A stretch of 64,000 nucleotides of DNA from Streptomyces drozdowiczii (GTDB lineage: Bacteria; Actinomycetota; Actinomycetes; Streptomycetales; Streptomycetaceae): positions 4,464,001-4,528,000 of the forward strand of contig NZ_CP098740.1 in the NCBI RefSeq assembly GCF_026167665.1, given 5' to 3'. A program made the position numbers and the translations under genes. Under the pieces are notes generated by a model. The model saw only the letters and a list, made by a program, of their open reading frames with translations. It ran no database searches and was not told the origin of the DNA. How positions within the stretch are numbered: the stretch's first letter is position 1; each line of letters opens with the position of its first letter. Shown here in pieces: positions 60,000 through 64,000 of this stretch.

Positions 60000-60539
60000 C
60001 TACGAGTTGACGATGTCCACCTGCGGCGCGTGGTCGTTCCAGGTGCAGAAGACGGAGACCGTCGTGCCGTCGTCCCGGGCGAAGTTGACCCGTATCCACG
60101 TCGTGTTGGACCACACCCGCATCGACCAGCCCGGTTCCGGGGTCGCCGAGACCAGCTCCGCCGAGGCGGCCCCGATCTCGAAGACGACCCGGCCGCCGTC
60201 GGTCGCGTAACTCCGGGCGTGCCCGGCCGCGGCGGTCGTCCCGGACGCCGGGCGCGGGGTGTTGGGCGCCGGGGTGCGGGACGGGGACGGCTTACGGGAA
60301 GCGGGCGCGGACGGCTTCGCGGTGGTGGCCCGGGGGCTGGGGGACGGCGAGGCCGAGGGGGCCGGGCGGTGCGTCGAGGACGTCAGGGGCTCCGTGCTCG
60401 GCGCCGCGACCGGCACCGCGCGCGGCGGGTCGTACACCGTGCCCGCGAGCACGGAGTGGACACCCCACCACGAGACCGTGACCGCCGCGCCGGTGGCGAG
60501 CGACCACGCCAGCGCGTGTACCAGACCTCGTTGCATCAT
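60000..60539 (-). CDS. secreted or membrane-anchored Ser/Pro/Thr-rich protein
   Basis: ATG 60539 with AGG just upstream gives a 179-residue protein. A hydrophobic N-terminal helix (GLVHALAWSLATGAAVTVSW) acts as signal or anchor. A ~70-residue Pro/Ser/Thr/Ala linker leads to a small beta domain (GGRVVFEIGAASAELVSATP, then VNFARDDGTTVSVFCTWNDH). No enzyme motif is seen. It is divergent from the two-component regulator gene, so it could be a target or accessory sensor of that system (inference). Confidence 0.75.
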   Translation of the reverse strand: MMQRGLVHALAWSLATGAAVTVSWWGVHSVLAGTVYDPPRAVPVAAPSTEPLTSSTHRPAPSASPSPSPRATTAKPSAPASRKPSPSRTPAPNTPRPASGTTAAAGHARSYATDGGRVVFEIGAASAELVSATPEPGWSMRVWSNTTWIRVNFARDDGTTVSVFCTWNDHAPQVDIVNS

Positions 60540-60607
60540 CAACATCCTGCACCACGAACCAGGTGGACATGACACCCGGGCAGACCGGATGGCGTACGGT
60601 GCCGCCC

Positions 60608-61312
60608 ATGCCCAGTGTGCTCGTGGTCGAGGACGACCAGTTTGTACGTTCCGCCCTCATCCGGCACCTGACGGAGGCCGGTCACACCGTACGGAGCGTC
60701 GGTACCGCGCTCGAAGCCTTGCGCGAAGTCGCCCACTTCCGCTTCGACGTGGTCATTCTCGATCTCGGGCTGCCCGATCTCGACGGATCCGAGGCCCTGA
60801 AGATGCTGCGCGGCATCACCGACGTGCCCGTCATCATCGCGACCGCCCGCGACGACGAGAGCGAGATCGTCCGGCTCCTCAACGACGGCGCCGACGACTA
60901 CCTCACCAAGCCGTTCTCCGTGGAGCACCTGTCGGCCCGGATGGCCGCCGTGCTCCGCCGGGCCCGGGCCGCCGGCGGCGAGGCGCCGCCGCCGCGCGTC
61001 ATCCAGGTCGGCGGGCTCTGCGTCGACCCGCTGCGCCGGCAGGCCGAACTCGACGGCACCGCACTCGACCTCACCCGCCGCGAGTTCGACCTGCTGGCCT
61101 TCCTCGCCGGGCGCCCCGGCGTCGTCGTGCCCCGCCGGGAACTCCTCGCCGAGGTCTGGCAGCAGTCCTACGGCGACGACCAGACCATCGACGTCCACCT
61201 CTCCTGGCTCCGCCGCAAGCTGGGCGAAACGGCCGCCCGGCCGCGCTATCTGCACACCCTGCGCGGCGTCGGCGTGAAGCTCCAGCCCCCGGCGCCGGAG
61301 CAGCCGGCATGA
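60608..61312 (+). CDS. OmpR-family response regulator
   Basis: The 234-residue protein has a receiver domain (SVLVVEDDQFVRSALIRHLT; phospho-acceptor Asp in FDVVILDLGLPDLDG; Lys in DDYLTKPFSVEHLSARM) and a winged-helix effector (LDLTRREFDLLAFLAGRPGV, QTIDVHLSWLRRKLGET). ATG 60608 is seven bases after TACGGT, so the mRNA is probably leaderless. It overlaps the histidine kinase gene (ATGA), forming a standard two-component pair. Confidence 0.93.
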   Translation: MPSVLVVEDDQFVRSALIRHLTEAGHTVRSVGTALEALREVAHFRFDVVILDLGLPDLDGSEALKMLRGITDVPVIIATARDDESEIVRLLNDGADDYLTKPFSVEHLSARMAAVLRRARAAGGEAPPPRVIQVGGLCVDPLRRQAELDGTALDLTRREFDLLAFLAGRPGVVVPRRELLAEVWQQSYGDDQTIDVHLSWLRRKLGETAARPRYLHTLRGVGVKLQPPAPEQPA

Positions 61313-62709
61313 GATGGGCGCTGGTCAAGGTCTGCCTGGCCGTCACCGCCATGGTCGTCATCGCCTTCGCCGTGCCCCTGGGGCTCGTCGTCAAGGAGAT
61401 GGCCCGCGACCGCGCGTTCTCCGACGCCGAACGGCAGGCCGCGACGATCGGGCCGACGCTCTCCATCACCACGGACCGGACCCAGCTGGAGAAGGCCGTC
61501 CTCACCACCGAACCGGGCGCCGCCGGGCGGATGGCCGTCCACGTCCCCGCCTCCGGCGAGCCCGACGGCATCGCGGTCGACATCGGCAAGGGCCGCGCCG
61601 CCCGCGAGGAGCTGGAGGCCGTACGCGTCTCGGGGCGCGCCACGATCACCGGGGTCGCCGGCGGCTCCGTGCTGCTCCAGCCGACCGCGGTGGGGCCCAG
61701 GGACGTCGCGGTGGTCGAGGTGTTCGTGCCCGAGGCCGCCGTGTCCCACGGGGTCACCACCGCCTGGCTGACGCTGGCCGCCGTCGGCGTCGCGCTGATC
61801 GTCGGCTCGGTCGCCGTGGCCGACCGCCTCGGCATCCGCATGGTCGGTCCCGCCCGCCGCCTCGCGGGCGCCGCCCACGACCTGGGGGAGGGGCGGCTCG
61901 GCACCCGCGTCCCCGAGGAGGGCCCCGACGAACTGCGCTCCGCGGCCGTCGCGTTCAACTCCATGGCCGACCAGGTCGTCCAGCTCCTCGCCAACGAACG
62001 CGAACTGGCCGCCGACCTCTCGCACCGGCTGCGCACGCCGCTCACCGTCCTCCGGCTGAACGCCGCCTCGCTCGGCGAGGGCCCCGCGGCCGAGCAGACC
62101 CGGGCGGCCGTCGAACAGCTGGAGCGCGAGGTCGACACGATCATCCGGACCGCCCGCGAGCAGCGCCCCCAGACCCAGCCGGGCGGCCCGGGCGCGGGCT
62201 GCGACGCCTCCGAGGTGATCCGCGAGCGGATGGCCTTCTGGTCCGCGCTGGCCGAGGACGAGGGCCGCGAGGTGCGCCTCGCCGGGGTGGACCGCACGGT
62301 ACGCATCCCGGTCGCCCGGCCCGAACTGGCGGCCGCACTCGACGCCTTGCTCGGCAACGTCTTCCGGCACACCCCGGAGGGCACCGCCTTCGCGGTCGAC
62401 GTGCACCACAGCGGTGACGCGGTGATCGTGCTGGTCTCGGACGCGGGCGGCGGGATCGCCGACCCGAAGGCGGCCCTGGCGCGCGGCGGGGCCCGGGACG
62501 CGGTGGGCTCGACCGGGCTCGGGCTCGACATCGTGCGCCGGGTCGCCGAGTCCACCGGGGGTGACGTGCGCATCGGCCGCTCGGTGCTGGGCGGCACGGA
62601 GGTCCGGGTCTGGATCGGGCTCGACGGACAGCGCCCGCAGGGCGGCGGACGGGGCCACCGGGTGGGCCGGCAGCGCCGCCGCCGGGGCGCGTCCCGCCCG
62701 AACCTTTAG
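61309..62709 (+). CDS. sensor histidine kinase
   Basis: The 466-residue protein has two transmembrane helices (LVKVCLAVTAMVVIAFAVPL and AWLTLAAVGVALIVGSVAVA) flanking a ~120-residue extracytoplasmic sensor. A HAMP region precedes the H-box ELAADLSHRLRTPLTVLRLN, followed by N-box AALDALLGNVFRHTPEG and G-boxes IVLVSDAGGGIADP and GSTGLGLDIVRRVAESTGG. The tail is Gly/Arg-rich and basic. It phosphorylates the coupled OmpR-type regulator; the signal is unknown, with cell-envelope stress as one possibility. Confidence 0.93.
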   Translation: MRWALVKVCLAVTAMVVIAFAVPLGLVVKEMARDRAFSDAERQAATIGPTLSITTDRTQLEKAVLTTEPGAAGRMAVHVPASGEPDGIAVDIGKGRAAREELEAVRVSGRATITGVAGGSVLLQPTAVGPRDVAVVEVFVPEAAVSHGVTTAWLTLAAVGVALIVGSVAVADRLGIRMVGPARRLAGAAHDLGEGRLGTRVPEEGPDELRSAAVAFNSMADQVVQLLANERELAADLSHRLRTPLTVLRLNAASLGEGPAAEQTRAAVEQLEREVDTIIRTAREQRPQTQPGGPGAGCDASEVIRERMAFWSALAEDEGREVRLAGVDRTVRIPVARPELAAALDALLGNVFRHTPEGTAFAVDVHHSGDAVIVLVSDAGGGIADPKAALARGGARDAVGSTGLGLDIVRRVAESTGGDVRIGRSVLGGTEVRVWIGLDGQRPQGGGRGHRVGRQRRRRGASRPNL

Positions 62710-62838
62710 CCCGGCCGATGCGCTCCTTAAGGCAGTCCTAAGAACCTCAACCCCGGTCCGCCTCGCCCCATTTGCCCGTTCCGCGGCCGCTAGCGTGCTC
62801 CCGCATCCCCCACTCCCGTACGACGAGGCAGGAACGCG

Positions 62839-64000
62839 ATGGGCACCAGTACGCACCGGCGCACGATGGGCACCAGGACCAAGGTGATCGGCTCGGTCGT
62901 CGCCGCGGCGGTGATCGGCGGGACGGTGTTCGCCCTCACCGGGACGGCGCAGGCATCGGCGGTCGGCGCCGCGTACACCCGTACCAGCGGCTGGACCGGC
63001 GGCTACACCGGGCAGTACGTCGTCACCAACGACACCGGCTCGGCCAAGACCGACTGGACCCTCGAGTTCGACCTCCCGGCGGGCACGAGGCTCAGCTCGC
63101 TGTGGAACGGCGAGCAGACCGTCAGCGGCAACCACGTCACCGTCCGCCCCGCGAGCTGGAACAAGCAGCTGGCCGCCGGACAGTCCGTCACCGTCGGCTT
63201 CGTCGCCGCCTCCGACGGCACCGCGGCCGACCCCACCGGCTGCCTGATCGACGGCGCCAAGTGCTCCGTGGACCCCGGCGCCACCCCCGAACCCAGCGGC
63301 CGCCCGACCGAAACGGCCACCCCCACCCCCTCGGCCACCCCCACCGAGAAGCCCACCGGGACGGCGACCCCGACGCCGACGCCCACCCCCACCCCCACGA
63401 AGACCGACGACGGCGGCGGCACCGCGAGCGGCGCCCGCTTCGCCCCGTACGTGGACACCTCGCTCTACCCCGCGTACGACCTGGTCGACACCGCGAACAA
63501 GACCGGCGTCAAGCAGTTCAACCTCGCCTTCATCACCTCCGGCGGCAGCTGCGCCCCGCTCTGGGGCGGGGTCACCGGCCTCGGCGACGACCAGGTCGCC
63601 TCCCAGATCGGCGCCCTGCGCGCGGCCGGCGGCGACGTCCGGGTCTCCTTCGGTGGGGCCGCGGGGTCCGAACTGGCCCTGCGCTGCACCTCGGCCGCCG
63701 ACCTCGCCGCCGCGTACGGCAAGGTCGTCGACGCGTACAAGCTGACCAAGGTCGACTTCGACATCGAGGGCGGCGCGCTCCCCGACACGGCCGCCAACAC
63801 CCGCCGCTCGCAGGCCATCGCGCAGCTCCAGAAGGCGCACCCCGGCCTGGACGTGTCCTTCACGCTCCCCGTGATGCCCGAGGGCCTGACCCAGCCCGGC
63901 GTCGACCTGATCGCGGACGCGAAGAAGAACGGTGTGGACGTCGGCGCCGTCAACATCATGGCGATGGACTACGGCGCCTCCTACAGCGGCGACATGGGCA
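62839..64000 (+). CDS. secreted chitinase: CBM2 plus GH18 catalytic domain, 3' truncated by window end
   Basis: ATG 62839 follows AGGAA. A signal peptide (VIGSVVAAAVIGGTVFALTG) precedes a family 2 carbohydrate-binding module with TSGWTGGYTGQYVVTNDTGS, LSSLWNGEQTVSGNHVTVRP and a Cys pair (GCLIDGAKCSV). A Thr/Pro linker follows (TEKPTGTATPTPTPTPTPTK). The GH18 domain starts FAPYVDTSLYPAYDLVDTAN and contains the catalytic DxxDxE-type VDFDIEGG. The frame is open at base 64000. It should hydrolyse chitin, matching the LPMO elsewhere in the window. Upstream, CTTAAGG and CCTAAGA blocks at 62735-62751 may be regulator sites. Confidence 0.92.
   Translation, partial: MGTSTHRRTMGTRTKVIGSVVAAAVIGGTVFALTGTAQASAVGAAYTRTSGWTGGYTGQYVVTNDTGSAKTDWTLEFDLPAGTRLSSLWNGEQTVSGNHVTVRPASWNKQLAAGQSVTVGFVAASDGTAADPTGCLIDGAKCSVDPGATPEPSGRPTETATPTPSATPTEKPTGTATPTPTPTPTPTKTDDGGGTASGARFAPYVDTSLYPAYDLVDTANKTGVKQFNLAFITSGGSCAPLWGGVTGLGDDQVASQIGALRAAGGDVRVSFGGAAGSELALRCTSAADLAAAYGKVVDAYKLTKVDFDIEGGALPDTAANTRRSQAIAQLQKAHPGLDVSFTLPVMPEGLTQPGVDLIADAKKNGVDVGAVNIMAMDYGASYSGDMG

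Noticed and set aside
1..64000. CRISPR array or BREX/Pgl (PglZ) genes
   Set aside because: No regularly spaced repeat array was seen, and none of the proteins shows PglZ or BrxC-like motifs; the Cas4-like nuclease stands with a helicase, not with cas genes.

Overview
The window is high-GC actinobacterial DNA, almost certainly Streptomyces. The signs are strong G/C bias at third codon positions, frequent GTG/TTG starts, ATGA/GTGA gene overlaps, probable leaderless promoters, a chitin-utilisation gene with DasR-like sites, a Tat/lipobox solute-binding protein and an LAxTG cell-wall protein next to a class F sortase. No integrase, transposase, rRNA gene or CRISPR array was seen.

Region 1 (about 1-21.5 kb) is an anti-phage or DNA-conflict island made of two blocks that diverge from about 13.5-14.0 kb. 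The minus-strand operon runs: a 110-residue unknown protein, a giant GHKL-ATPase/SF2-helicase fusion, a UvrD-like SF1 helicase, a DrmA-type helicase and a DrmB-type DUF1998 protein. Apart from the first gap, its genes overlap by GTGA or ATGA, so they are probably translationally coupled. It carries the DrmA/DrmB core of DISARM but no DrmC phospholipase-D-like protein and no DrmD/DrmE. The second block resembles the MORC/MutL-like restriction-modification neighbourhoods. On the plus strand lie an XRE-GHKL ATPase, an unknown protein and a DUF6339-like protein, all ATGA-coupled. They converge on a C5-methyltransferase, a second methyltransferase-fold protein that lacks the catalytic Cys, a Vsr-like endonuclease and a decayed Z1 gene.

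Region 2 (about 21.5-33.5 kb) is chromosomal: a SEC-C motif protein, a DUF3311/solute symporter pair, DUF6412, YidC, an FAH-family enzyme, a UPF0303/oxidoreductase pair divergent from a ROK repressor around a perfect operator palindrome, an LAxTG surface protein, a HAD phosphatase and a sortase. Region 3 (33.7-49.9 kb) holds three identical tRNA-Lys(CUU) genes, each followed by a strong terminator. Between them lie wall-hydrolase-like, SPFH, chitin-active LPMO, MFS, IclR, ectoine-type ABC transporter (ehu), EutA-like, LLM oxidoreductase, GGDEF-EAL and M6 protease genes.

Region 4 (49.9-64 kb) contains a primase-polymerase-like protein, a three-gene operon that looks like a split DNA2 (Cas4/AddB-like Fe-S nuclease, unknown protein, SF1 helicase), a PAP2 enzyme, a histidine phosphatase, an XRE-TPR regulator with a divergent small protein, a spermidine-synthase-like protein, a two-component system and the start of a GH18 chitinase.

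At least eight apparent frameshifts occur in otherwise well-conserved genes, and each coincides with a G/C homopolymer. Seven are repaired by adding one base and one by removing one base. They are most simply read as indel errors in the source sequence, so the affected genes are annotated as probably intact. The Z1 gene is the exception: it has also lost internal and N-terminal sequence.
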